Positions 34,962 to 43,065 of a stretch of DNA of 64,000 nucleotides are shown one piece after another. How positions within the stretch are numbered: position 1 is the stretch's first letter; each line of letters opens with the position of its first letter. The notes beneath the pieces were generated by a model that worked only from the letters and a program-made list of their open reading frames with translations, ran no database searches and had not been told where the DNA came from. The position numbers and the translations under genes were made by a program. This stretch comes from DASSUW01 sp963844405 (GTDB lineage Bacteria; Actinomycetota; Thermoleophilia; Solirubrobacterales; Solirubrobacteraceae): the NCBI GenBank assembly GCA_963844405.1, contig CAWJNZ010000006.1, positions 1-64,000 on the forward strand, read 5' to 3'.

Positions 34962-35969
34962 TCAGGCCTGGCCCTCGGCAAGCTCCTTGCCGAGGGCCTC
35001 GCCGGCCTTCTCCAGCTCGTCGAGGTCGGTCGCCTCGATCACGCGCATGAGGTCGATCATGCGCTTGCCGAACGCGTCGAGCGCGTCCGTTCCGACGATG
35101 GCGTGCAGCGGCACGCCGGCCTGGCGAGCGCGGGTCCCGATCTCGCCGACGAGCTTGCCCTGCAGGGTCTGCTCGTCGAGCTTGCCCTCGCCGGTGATCA
35201 CGGCGCGCGAGGCGCGCATGCGCTCGTCGAAGCCGAGCGCGTCGAGCACCCACGGGGCGCCCGGCTCCAGCACGGCGCCGTGGACCGCCCACAGGCCGCC
35301 GGAGAGGCCGCCGGCGCAGCCGGTCATCGGCACGCCGCGCGGGTCGCGCCGCCAGCTCGCCGCCAGCTTGCCGAGCCGCTCCTCGAGCCGCGCCACCATG
35401 TCGGGGTCGGCGCCCTTCTGCGGCCCGAACACCTTCGGCGCGTCCTCGAACGGGGTGCGGACGTCGCACAGCACGACGAGGCGCGCGCCGCCGAGGCCGC
35501 CGGCCTCCTCGATCGCCTCGAGCGCGCCGGCGCCGCCGTCGGTCGTCGCGGAGCCGCCGACCGCGACGACGATGACCTGGGCGCCGGCCTGGGAGGCGGC
35601 CGCGATCAGCTCGCCGGTGCCGTAGGTCGATGCCGCCCACGCGTCGCGCTCGCCCTCGTCCACCAGCCCCAGGCCGCTGGCCGTGGCGGTCTCCACGATC
35701 GCCGTCCCGCCGTCCTCGACGAGCGCGAAGCAGCCGCGCAGGTCGCGCCCCAGCGGGTCGTGGGCGTCCGCGGCCACCACCTCGCCGCCGAGGCCGGGCA
35801 GCAGGGCGTCCAGCGTCCCCTCGCCGCCGTCGGCCACCGGGCAGAGGTCGGGCGGCATCAGGCCGGCGCGCTCGAGCCCGCGGCCGATCGCGCCCGCCAC
35901 CTCGGAGGCGCGGAAGGTGCCCTTGAAGGAGTCCGGGGCGACGAGCACCGGGCGCTCGGGGACGGTCAT
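34962..35969 (-). CDS. Glycerate 2-kinase (GlxK/GarK type)
   Basis: A 335-residue class II glycerate kinase: VLVAPDSFKGTFRASEVAGA at the start, CPVADGGEGTLDALLPGLGG, STYGTGELIAAA, VVAVGGSATTDGGAGALEAI, VFGPQKGADPDMVARLEERL, GCAGGLSGGLWAVHGA, VITGEGKLDEQTLQGK. It phosphorylates D-glycerate to 2-phosphoglycerate. Convergent with the LVIVD gene, whose stop is 4 nt away; a strong hairpin lies over its 3' end. Confidence 0.95.
   Translation of the reverse strand: MTVPERPVLVAPDSFKGTFRASEVAGAIGRGLERAGLMPPDLCPVADGGEGTLDALLPGLGGEVVAADAHDPLGRDLRGCFALVEDGGTAIVETATASGLGLVDEGERDAWAASTYGTGELIAAASQAGAQVIVVAVGGSATTDGGAGALEAIEEAGGLGGARLVVLCDVRTPFEDAPKVFGPQKGADPDMVARLEERLGKLAASWRRDPRGVPMTGCAGGLSGGLWAVHGAVLEPGAPWVLDALGFDERMRASRAVITGEGKLDEQTLQGKLVGEIGTRARQAGVPLHAIVGTDALDAFGKRMIDLMRVIEATDLDELEKAGEALGKELAEGQA
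34970..34998. terminator. 13-bp perfect hairpin at convergent gene ends
   Basis: GGCCCTCGGCAAG (34970-34982), loop CTC, CTTGCCGAGGGCC (34986-34998). It lies in the last codons of the glycerate kinase gene and just after the LVIVD stop. No T tract follows on either strand, but such a strong stem between convergent genes probably ends or protects both mRNAs. Confidence 0.55.
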
Positions 35970-36012
35970 CGAGACACATCTTCGCGCCTGGGGACATGTC
36001 ACCATCGAGAGC

Positions 36013-36454
36013 ATGGCCAGCACCCCCCACCCTGCACCTTCCCGGTGTCCGACGACGAGACGCTGCGCGCGCTCCAGGGCGCGGTCGGCGTGCTCGCCGC
36101 CAAGTGGAGCGTCGTGGTCCTCGCCCGGCTGGCCGAGGGGACGCACGGTTCAACGAGCTGCTGCGGCAGATCGACGGGGTGTCGCGGCGGATGCTGAGCG
36201 CGACGCTGCGCCAGCTCGAGCGCGACGGCCTGGTCGAGCGGCACGTCTACGCGCGCGTGCCGGCCCGCGTGGAGTACGAGCTGTCGCCGGTCGGCGCGCA
36301 ACCTGCTCGACGCGCTGGTGCCGCTCGCCGGCTGGGGCCTCGAGCACCAGGGCGACGTCACGACCGCGCGCGAGCACTTCGACCGCCTGCAGCGCTGGCG
36401 GGCCGAGGGCGAGGAGATCAAGGCGCGCTCGCAGACCACGAGCAGGTCGTCTAG
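36013..36454 (+). pseudogene. HxlR-family regulator with several frame breaks
   Basis: Winged-helix regulator of the HxlR group readable only by changing frames. MASTPHPAPSRCP starts in one, DDETLRALQGAVGVLAAKWS and VVVLARLAEGT in a second, FNELLRQIDGVSRRMLSATL and RQLERDGLVERHVYARVPAR in a third, and NLLDALVPLAGWGLEHQGDV to the end in a fourth. Breaks are near 36040, 36147 and 36298. The core is well conserved, so sequence errors are as likely as decay. Divergent from glycerate kinase, convergent with the ligase. Confidence 0.7.
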
Positions 36455-37399
36455 CCCGACAGTTGGTCGGTCCGGCACTCGGCCGGCGGCTTGTCCTCGC
36501 GCCAGCGGGCGATCTTCGCTGCCGTGGCGGATGCGGTCGTTGCTCGTGTGGTCGAAGGTGATCTCGACGACGAGCTCGGGGCGCAGCTCGATCCACTCGA
36601 GCTCGCGGTCGCTGGCCCAGCGGCTCGGGTCGCCCATCCCGCGCTCGCCGGTCTCGTAGGGCTCGAGCCTGGCCGGCAGCTCGCGCTTCTCCTTGGCCGA
36701 GAAGCCGGAGGTGTGGCCGACCGTGCGCAGCTCGCCGGCTCGTCGTAGAGGCCGAGGATCAGCGAGCCGACGGTGCCCTCCTCCTTGCCGGGCCGCCAGC
36801 CCTGGACGACGGCGTCGATCGTGCGGACGCGCTTGATCTTCAGCATGCCCGACGCGCTCGCCCGGGCGGTAGCGGCGCGTCGAGCTCCTTGGCCACCACG
36901 CCCTCGGCGCCCTGGAGCCACTCCTGGGCGGCGGCGGGGTCGAACACGACACGGCGTGAGGTCGACGGGCGCGCGACCAGCTTCTCCAGCCGCGCGCGGC
37001 GCTCGTGCTGGGGCAGCTCGAGCAGCGACGTCGTCGCCCTCGGCCAGCAGGTCGAAGGCGATGAAGCGCGTCGGCGTCTGCTCGGCCAGCATGCGGATGC
37101 GCGACTCGGCGGGGTGGATCCGCTGGCCGAGCGCGTCGAAGTCCTGCCGGCCCTGCTCGTCGAACAGCACGATCTCGCCGTCGAGGACGTAGCGGCCGGC
37201 CGGGAAGGCCAGCTCGGGGAAGTAGCTTGGTCAGCGGCCGGCCGTTGCGCGACTGCAGGTACACGTCGGCGCCGTCGACGAACGCGATCGCGCGGAAGCC
37301 GTCCCACTTGGGCTCGAAGCCCAGCCGTCGCCGGTCCGGCAGCGCCTTGGCCGGGCGGGCGAGCTGGGGCGCCACCGGCGGGGTGAGCGGGAGCGTCAT
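36451..37399 (-). pseudogene. ATP-dependent DNA ligase with multiple frame breaks
   Basis: About 350 residues of an ATP-dependent ligase of the LigC/LigD type. The N-terminus TLPLTPPVAPQLARPAKALP and the adenylation motif FEPKWDGFRAIAFVDG (active Lys) are in one frame; the next motifs (FDEQGRQDFDALGQRIH; TRFIAFDLLAEGDD) are in a second; EWLQGAEGVVAKELDAP in a third; LKIKRVRTIDAVVQGWRPGK in a fourth; the OB-fold part ELVVEITFDHTSNDRIRHG and ARWREDKPPAECRTDQLSG close it. Breaks are near 37220, 37030, 36955, 36865, 36735 and 36520. As sequenced it cannot make protein; all motifs survive, so dense indel error is plausible. Confidence 0.75.
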
Positions 37400-37415
37400 G
37401 CCCCCAGCAAAGCAA

Positions 37416-37436
37416 AGAGCCCCGGGTGGAGGCTCT
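37416..37436 (-). terminator. Intrinsic terminator-like hairpin downstream of the 34-residue peptide gene
   Basis: Read on the minus strand, AGAGCC (37436-37431), 9-nt loop, GGCTCT (37421-37416), then TTTGCTTTGCT. It separates the small membrane peptide gene (37525-37629) from the ligase start (37399). The interval 37437-37524 shows nothing else. Confidence 0.5.
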
Positions 37437-37524
37437 AAGGGGGAGCGAACCCCGCCGCTGGGGGACGGCAGGGCTCGAGGGGGCGGGCCCCGAGGGGCTC
37501 GTGGCGGGGAGAGAGGGAGTGCGC

Positions 37525-37629
37525 TTAGGCGAGCGGCTCGCGCTCGTCGAAGCCGGGCCGGTCCTCGGGTCCGAAGAGGACGCCGAGGGCCAGCGCGACC
37601 GGCACTGCGATGGCGAGGAAGATTGACAT
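37525..37629 (-). CDS. 34-residue single-span membrane peptide (putative)
   Basis: Short frame with GAGGG just before ATG. The peptide begins MSIFLAIAVPVALALGVLFG, one clear membrane helix, and ends PEDRPGFDEREPLA, an acidic cytoplasmic or external tail. It has its own downstream hairpin and is divergent from the LysR regulator by 70 bp, so that regulator may control it. It resembles the small subunits of membrane complexes in size and layout, but I do not recognise the family. Confidence 0.5.
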   Translation of the reverse strand: MSIFLAIAVPVALALGVLFGPEDRPGFDEREPLA

Positions 37630-37686
37630 GCCCTCATTATCGGACCATGTGCGACATTGCTTCATACTTGATTGACTACACCATCG

Positions 37687-37701
37687 ATAGGTTTAGCCTA
37701 T
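37687..37701. promoter_or_regulatory. Inverted repeat at the LysR gene start
   Basis: ATAGG-TTTAG-CCTAT is an inverted repeat with 5-nt spacing ending inside the ATG of the LysR gene. TAGGTT (37688-37693) could also be a -10 box 6 nt before the start. Candidate autoregulatory site; inference. Confidence 0.45.
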
Positions 37702-38605
37702 GACTCTCCAGCAGCTCACGTACTTCCTGGCGGCGGCCGAGCACGGCTCGTTCTCGGCCGCCGCGGAGAGCCTGTTCATGGCCCAGCCGAGCCTGTCCGA
37801 GCAGATCCGCCGGCTCGAGGCGGAGCTCGGCGTGCCGCTGTTCGCGCGTGCCGGCCGCGGGCTCCGGCTCACCGAGGCGGGGCGCCTGTTCCTCCCGAAC
37901 GCGGAGCGGACCGTCGAGGCGGCGCGCGAGGCCGCCGAGTCGGTCCAGGAGGTGCGCGAGATCACCGGCGGCACCGTCGCCTTCGGCACCTTCGGCAGCG
38001 CCCATCACTACCTCCTCGTGGGCCTGATCTCGGACTTCCGCAGGCAGCACCCGAACGTGCGCGTGCGGGCGTTCGGCCAGAACTCCGCCGAGGTCGCCGA
38101 CGCCGTCCGCGAGGGCGACCTGGAGGCCGGCCTCATCGCCCTGCCGGTCGACGACCGCGGGCTCGACGTCCGGCCGGCCATGCGCGAGGAGGTGCTGTAC
38201 GTGAGCGCCGACGAAGAGCGCCTGCGCGAGCCGATGACCATCGAGCGCCTCGCCGACGCGCCGCTGATCCTCTACGACGTGCGCTGGGGCCACGACGACC
38301 CGATGCGCCGCCAGCTGCGCGAGCGCGCGCAGGCTGCCGGGGTGGCGGTGCAGCCGCAGATCGAGGTCGAGTACGTGACCGCCGCGCTCGAGCTCGCCGC
38401 GCGCGGGCTCGGCGACACCATCGGCTCGCGGCAGATGATCCGCAGCCGCGGGCTCGCCCGCAAGCTGGCGGGCGTCAGCTTCGACCCCCCGCTCTACGAC
38501 ACCTTCGCCTTCATCACCCGCCGCAACGCCCACCTCTCGCCGGCCACGCGCGAGTTCATCCGGCTGGCCGAGCGGCGCGTCGAGGGCCTCAGGGGCGAGC
38601 TGTGA
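37700..38605 (+). CDS. LysR-family transcriptional regulator
   Basis: A 301-residue LTTR: helix-turn-helix at 1-60 (LQQLTYFLAAAEHGSFSAAA; AQPSLSEQIRRLEAELGVPL) and a periplasmic-binding-protein-like effector domain from about 90 (VAFGTFGSAHHYLLVGLISD; LEAGLIALPVDDRGLDVRPA). No enzyme gene is next to it except the divergent 34-residue membrane peptide. The 3' end overlaps the convergent Kelch gene by 17 nt. Confidence 0.92.
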   Translation: MTLQQLTYFLAAAEHGSFSAAAESLFMAQPSLSEQIRRLEAELGVPLFARAGRGLRLTEAGRLFLPNAERTVEAAREAAESVQEVREITGGTVAFGTFGSAHHYLLVGLISDFRRQHPNVRVRAFGQNSAEVADAVREGDLEAGLIALPVDDRGLDVRPAMREEVLYVSADEERLREPMTIERLADAPLILYDVRWGHDDPMRRQLRERAQAAGVAVQPQIEVEYVTAALELAARGLGDTIGSRQMIRSRGLARKLAGVSFDPPLYDTFAFITRRNAHLSPATREFIRLAERRVEGLRGEL

Positions 38606-39599
38606 AGATCGCGCCGTCGCCGTAGTAGCGCGAGCGGCGGCAGCAGCCGCCCCAGACGACCATGCCGCCGGGGATCGAGACGGCCGCGTGGTGGTCGCGG
38701 CCGCGGATCGGCGCGTCGGGCAGGGCACGCCAGGCCCCGGTGGCGGGGTCGTACGCGGCGCCGCCGTCGAGGCCCCAGACCAGCAGCTCGGCGCCGCTCC
38801 AGGCGGTCTGCCCGGTCACGTCGTACGGCGGGATCGGCTCCCACCGGTCGCGGCCGGGGTCATAGGCGGCCCCGCGGTCGCCGCTCCAGACGGTCATCAG
38901 CTCGCCGGTCCACTCGGCGTCGAGGTCCGGCTCCTCGCCGTAGCCCAGGGTGCCGCCCTCGAGCGGGGCCGGCGCCAGGCGCCGCCAGCGGTCGCGCTCC
39001 GGGTCGTAGGCGGCTCCGTCGACCAGCAGCCGCCGGCCCCGCGACCCGCCCCACACGAGCATCTCCTCGCCCGTCCACACGGCGACGTGGTACGCGCGGC
39101 GCGCGAGCGGCGCCCGGGCGATCCTCCGCCACGAGCCGTCCCACGCGGCGCCGTCGGCCCGCAGCCGGGCGCGACAGGTGGAACCGCCCCAGACGATCAT
39201 CTCCTCGCCCGTCCACACCGCCGTGTGGCGGGCTCGTCGCGGGCCCGACCACAGCGGCGTCCAGCGGTCGCGCCGCACGTCGTAGACCGCTCCGGCCGCG
39301 CGACGCCCGCGGCCGGCGGGGCCGTGGCAGCCGCCCCACACGACGGCGTCGCGCCCGGCGGCGACCGCCGTCTGGCCGTACTGCCACCACAGCCGCGACG
39401 GCGAGGCCCGCCTGGCTCGCCCCGACGCGATGTCGACGACCAGGCCCTTCATCGTCGCCTGGTCGTAGTCGACCCCGGCGATGACGACGACCTCGTCGCC
39501 GACGCGGACCGGCGCGAGCTCCTGGAACCCGCGCGTCGCGGGCCCGTCGACCGGTTGCCAGCCGGCGAGCACGGCCGCGAGGACGGCGAGCCAGGTCAC
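38589..39599 (-). CDS. Kelch-repeat protein, probably secreted
   Basis: A 336-residue beta-propeller protein. The repeated unit is HTAVWTGEEMIVWGG / YHVAVWTGEEMLVWGG / GQTAWSGAELLVWGL with GAAYDP and DRW between them; about five or six blades. A short hydrophobic N-terminus (TWLAVLAAVLAGW) may be a signal peptide. Start is a GTG. Function unknown; such proteins usually bind ligands or envelope partners. Confidence 0.82.
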   Translation of the reverse strand: MTWLAVLAAVLAGWQPVDGPATRGFQELAPVRVGDEVVVIAGVDYDQATMKGLVVDIASGRARRASPSRLWWQYGQTAVAAGRDAVVWGGCHGPAGRGRRAAGAVYDVRRDRWTPLWSGPRRARHTAVWTGEEMIVWGGSTCRARLRADGAAWDGSWRRIARAPLARRAYHVAVWTGEEMLVWGGSRGRRLLVDGAAYDPERDRWRRLAPAPLEGGTLGYGEEPDLDAEWTGELMTVWSGDRGAAYDPGRDRWEPIPPYDVTGQTAWSGAELLVWGLDGGAAYDPATGAWRALPDAPIRGRDHHAAVSIPGGMVVWGGCCRRSRYYGDGAIFTARP

Positions 39600-39626
39600 G
39601 CTCGTAGTACGGCCGCGGGAGCCGGA

Positions 39627-40415
39627 TCAGTCCCTGCGCGGTGCCGCGGTGCCGCCGCGCAGGCGCCGCACGACGGCGTCGGTGAGGCGCGGGGCGACGC
39701 CGTTGAGCCCGAGCAGCCGCACGAAACCCGGGTAGGCGACCGCCCGGCGGTCCCGCTCCACCGCCCGCAGCACGGCCTCCACCAGGCGGCCCGGATCGGC
39801 CGCGCGCTCGCCGGCGTGGTACCAGTCGGGCAGCGAGTCCTTCTCGTGGTCGTGCAGGTGGGTGGCGATCTCGCCCGGGTACGCGGTGGTGACCGACACG
39901 CCGGTGCCGCCGAGCTCGTGCCGCAGCGCCTCGGCGAACGCGCGCTGGGCGGCCTTCGTCGCCCCGTAGCCGGCCGCCCCCGGGAAGGCGCGCAGGCCGG
40001 CGCCGGAGGAGACGATGACGATGTGGCCGGAGGCGCCGTCGAGCAGGTGGCCGAGCGCCGCCTTGACCGTGTAGACGGTGCCGAGCCAGTTCACCCGCGT
40101 CATCGCCTCCACGCGCTCGACGTCCTGCGCCAGCAAGGGCTCGTAGTGGGCGATGCCGGCGTTGGCGATCACGAGGTCGAGCCCGCCCGCGTGCTCGACG
40201 AACCGCGCGACCGCCGCCTCCACCTGTGCCTGGTCGCCGACGTCGGCGGGCAGGGCGATCGAGCGCCCGCCGAGCTCGCTCGCCTGGTGCTCGTCGACCG
40301 ACCGCGCCAGCATCCCGACGGCCGCCCCGCGGGCCGCGAGCGCCCGCGCGAACTCGAGCCCGATCCCGCGCGAGGCGCCGGTGACGAGCGCCCGCGTGGT
40401 CGCGTCTATGCGCAC
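39627..40415 (-). CDS. Short-chain dehydrogenase/reductase
   Basis: A 262-residue classical SDR: cofactor site RALVTGASRGIGLEFARALA, NAG motif LVIANAGIAHYEPL, catalytic Ser in HIVIVSSGAGLRAF and YGATK (Tyr and Lys) in GAAGYGATKAAQRAFAEALR, then AYPGEIATHLH. The C-terminal basic extension (LTDAVVRRLRGGTAAPRRD) resembles SDRs associated with membranes. Substrate unknown. It starts only 25 bp from the divergent DtxR gene. Confidence 0.9.
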   Translation of the reverse strand: MRIDATTRALVTGASRGIGLEFARALAARGAAVGMLARSVDEHQASELGGRSIALPADVGDQAQVEAAVARFVEHAGGLDLVIANAGIAHYEPLLAQDVERVEAMTRVNWLGTVYTVKAALGHLLDGASGHIVIVSSGAGLRAFPGAAGYGATKAAQRAFAEALRHELGGTGVSVTTAYPGEIATHLHDHEKDSLPDWYHAGERAADPGRLVEAVLRAVERDRRAVAYPGFVRLLGLNGVAPRLTDAVVRRLRGGTAAPRRD

Positions 40416-40427
40416 GAGGGCGGAGGA

Positions 40428-40433
40428 TATGCT
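40428..40433 (+). promoter_or_regulatory. -10 box for a leaderless DtxR transcript
   Basis: TATGCT followed by 7 nt and the ATG at 40441. With only 25 bp between the divergent SDR and DtxR starts, the two promoters must overlap. Confidence 0.45.
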
Positions 40434-40440
40434 CAGGGCC

Positions 40441-41154
40441 ATGTCGCACGACCAAGCCACCGTCGCCGAGGAGGAGTACCTCCAGACCATCTTCTGGCTC
40501 CAGGAGGCAGGACTCCCGATGACGGGCGCCAACGTCGCCCGCGCCATGCAGCTCTCGGCGCCGACGGTGCACGAGATGATCGGGCGGCTGGAGCGCGACG
40601 GCTACATCACGCGCAGTGCCGACAAGGCGCTGCTCTTCACCGAGCACGGTCGCGAGCACGCCGAGGGCGTCGTGCGGCGGCACCGGCTGATCGAGCGCTT
40701 CCTGACCGACGTGCTGGGCATCCCGTGGGACGACGTCCACGAGGAGGCCGAGCGGCTCGAGCACGCGATGTCGCCGAAGCTCGAGGAGCGGATGCTGGCC
40801 GCGATCGGCGACGCCAAGACCTGCCCGCACGGCCACCCGCTGTCGCCCGGCGACCGCATCGAGGGCGTCCCGCTGGCCGACGTCGAGCCCGGCGCCAAGG
40901 TCACCGTCCTGCGCTTCGAGAACGAGGCCGAGGACCTGCTCCACCTGTTCATGGACGAGGGGCTGGCGCCCGGCAAGCACGGTGAGGTCGCGGAGGTCGA
41001 CGCCGACCACGTCGTGGTCGCCTTCGACGACGGCACGGCCACCCTCACCCGCTCCGTCTCGGAGACCGTCTCCGTGCTCGCCGACCCGTCGCCGCCGCCG
41101 CGCACCGCGCTGCCGGAGCAGCTCGTGCTGGCCAAGGAGCGCTACGGCCGCTAG
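40441..41154 (+). CDS. DtxR/MntR-family metal-dependent regulator
   Basis: A 237-residue regulator: winged helix (YLQTIFWLQEAGLPMTGANV; QLSAPTVHEMIGRLERDGYI), dimerisation/metal domain (VVRRHRLIERFLTDVLGIPW; HEEAERLEHAMSPKLEERML; CPHGHPLSPGD) and an FeoA/SH3-like C-terminus (VTVLRFENEAEDLLHLFMDE). Such proteins repress metal uptake or storage genes when Fe or Mn is bound. It is convergent with and overlaps kynU by 4 nt. No metal transporter lies in the window. Confidence 0.92.
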   Translation: MSHDQATVAEEEYLQTIFWLQEAGLPMTGANVARAMQLSAPTVHEMIGRLERDGYITRSADKALLFTEHGREHAEGVVRRHRLIERFLTDVLGIPWDDVHEEAERLEHAMSPKLEERMLAAIGDAKTCPHGHPLSPGDRIEGVPLADVEPGAKVTVLRFENEAEDLLHLFMDEGLAPGKHGEVAEVDADHVVVAFDDGTATLTRSVSETVSVLADPSPPPRTALPEQLVLAKERYGR

Positions 41155-42366
41155 GTGACGCGCGCCCGGGCCGCCTCGAAGGCCCGGTGCTCGCCCGCCT
41201 CGACGAGCGCCCGCAGGCGGTCGAGGGCGTCCCAGACGTCGACGTAGCGCGTGTAGAGCGGCGCGACGCCGAGGCGGATGAAGTCGGGCTCGCGGAAGTC
41301 GGGCACGACCTTCGCCCGCAGCAGCGCCTGGCAGATCTGCCAGCCGTCCGGGTGGCGGAGCGAGACGTGCGAGCCGCGCCGCGCGCCGTCGCGCGGCGAG
41401 CCGAGCGAGAACCCCAGCGGCACGAGCCAGGCGTCGTGCAGCGCGACGATCAGCTCGCAGAGGCCGAGCGACTTCTCGCGCAGCCGCCCGATGCCCGCCT
41501 CGGCGGTGAGCCGGACGCCCTCCTCCACGGCCGCCAGCTCGAGGATGCCGGGCGTGCCGGCCATGAAGCGGCCGATGCCCTCGACGGGGTCGTAGTCGCG
41601 GTCCATGTCGAACTGGTCGCGCTGACCGAACCAGCCCTGGATCGGCGTGCGCAGCCGCGGCTGGAGCTCGCCGGCCGCGAACAGGAAGGCGGGCGCGCCG
41701 GGCCCGCCGTTGAGGTACTTGTACGTGCAGCCCACCGCCAGCTCCACGCCCGCCTCGGTCAGCTCGACCGGCACGGCGCCGGCCGAGTGCGAGAGGTCCC
41801 AGACCACCCGCGCGCCGTGCCGCCGCGCCGACGCGGTGAAGCCCGCCACGTCGGCCAGCTCCCCGCTCCGGTAGTCGACGTGCGAGCGGCACGACGACCG
41901 CCGCGCCCACGAGCGCCGCGTCGAGGTCGTCGACGATCCGCAGCTCGGTGCCGTGCCTACGGGCGAGCCCCTCGAGCACGTAGCGGTCGGTCGGGAAGTT
42001 GCCGCGGTCGGTGACCAGCGCGCCGTCGCCCAGCTCGAGCGCCGCCGAGCAGAGCTTGTAGAGGTTGACCGTCGTCGAGTCGCAGACCAGCACCTCGCCG
42101 GGCCGCGCTCCCAGCACGCCCTCGGCGAGCCGGTCGCCGGCGCGGACCGGGACGTCGATCCAGTCCGGCCAGCCGGACACGAGCCGGTCGCCCCACTCCT
42201 CGACGACCGCGTGCAGCCGCTCGCGCGTCGCCACCGGCAGGCGCCCGAGCGAGTTGCCGTCCAGGTACAGCCGCTCCGGATCATTGATGACGAACCGCTC
42301 GCGGAAGCCCGCCAGCGGATCGGCGGCGTCGAGCGCCGCCGCCGCCTCGCGCGTCAGGTCACCCAT
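41151..42366 (-). CDS. kynU: Kynureninase (frameshifted)
   Basis: PLP enzyme cleaving kynurenine to anthranilate and alanine, about 404 residues. The N-terminus has FRERFVINDPERLYLDGNSL and VLVCDSTTVNLYKLCSAALE; after a frame break near 41888 the protein continues as SHVDYRSGELADVAGFTASA, VVWDLSHSAGAVPVELTEAG, VGCTYKYLNGGPGAPAFLFA (PLP Lys) and IRLGVAPLYTRYVDVWDALD. One base is probably missing or extra in the read. It follows the formamidase-like gene with a 13-nt overlap. Confidence 0.88.
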
Positions 42367-43040
42367 GACCGTCGCTCCAACCAGCCGGTCGTGGCCGCCC
42401 AGCACCGCGAGCCTGGCTCGAGGTGCTCGTAGTGGCCCTCGTCGTCGATCACCACGAGCTCGCAGTCGTCGCCGGCCTCCCGCGCCGCCTCGGCGAACTC
42501 GCGCGAGATGCAGACGGGCACGTCGTCGTCGCGCTCGCCGTGCACGAGCAGCAGCGGCACGCCGATCGGCAGCCGTCGCCGCGGGGACGCCTGGGCGTAG
42601 CGGTGCGGCACCTCGTCGGGAGTGCCGCCGAGGAGCAGGTTGACCACGTGGTCGGAGGTCCCGAGCCGCGACAGCTCGTCGAGGTCGAGCGCCCCCGCCT
42701 GCGAGACGGCGGCGGTCACGAGCCCCTCCGCCGCCGCCCAGACCGCCAGCTGGCCGCCCGCCGAGTGGCCGATCGCCACCACGCGCGAGGCCTCCAGCGG
42801 CAGCGCGCGGATCGCCGCCTCGACGTCCTCGAAGGTCGCCGGCCAGCCGCCGTCGCCGCCGAGCCGCCGGTACTCGATGTTCCACACCGCCCAGCCGCGC
42901 GCCACGAGGTCGCGCGCGATGCCGCCCTCGAGCTCGCGCCCGTAGCGCTGGCGCCAGAAGCCGCCGTGGATGAGCACGGCGACGTCCCGGGAGTCGCCGT
43001 GCAGCTCGCAGACCTGGGACGGATGGTCCCCGTATCTCAC
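42354..43040 (-). CDS. Alpha/beta hydrolase, kynurenine formamidase-like
   Basis: A 228-residue serine hydrolase. The oxyanion motif HGGFWRQRYG is the HGG(F/Y)W of animal-type arylformamidases; nucleophile elbow is AIGHSAGGQLAVWAA, then LLLVHGERDDDVPV (Asp) and DDEGHYEHLEPG (His). Placed between a kynurenine-type aminotransferase and kynureninase it very likely hydrolyses N-formylkynurenine. GTG at 43040 was chosen; a TTG at 43082 would add 14 residues and overlap the aminotransferase. Confidence 0.82.
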   Translation of the reverse strand: MRYGDHPSQVCELHGDSRDVAVLIHGGFWRQRYGRELEGGIARDLVARGWAVWNIEYRRLGGDGGWPATFEDVEAAIRALPLEASRVVAIGHSAGGQLAVWAAAEGLVTAAVSQAGALDLDELSRLGTSDHVVNLLLGGTPDEVPHRYAQASPRRRLPIGVPLLLVHGERDDDVPVCISREFAEAAREAGDDCELVVIDDEGHYEHLEPGSRCWAATTGWLERRSWVT

Positions 43041-43065
43041 GAGCCCACCCGGCCGAGGCAAGTGG

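Noticed and set aside
38860..42885. A continuous open frame of about 1,340 codons on the minus strand
   Set aside because: It crosses the SDR, DtxR, kynureninase and formamidase genes; only its first part matches real proteins. The rest is Arg/Ala-rich antisense translation, normal for very GC-rich DNA.
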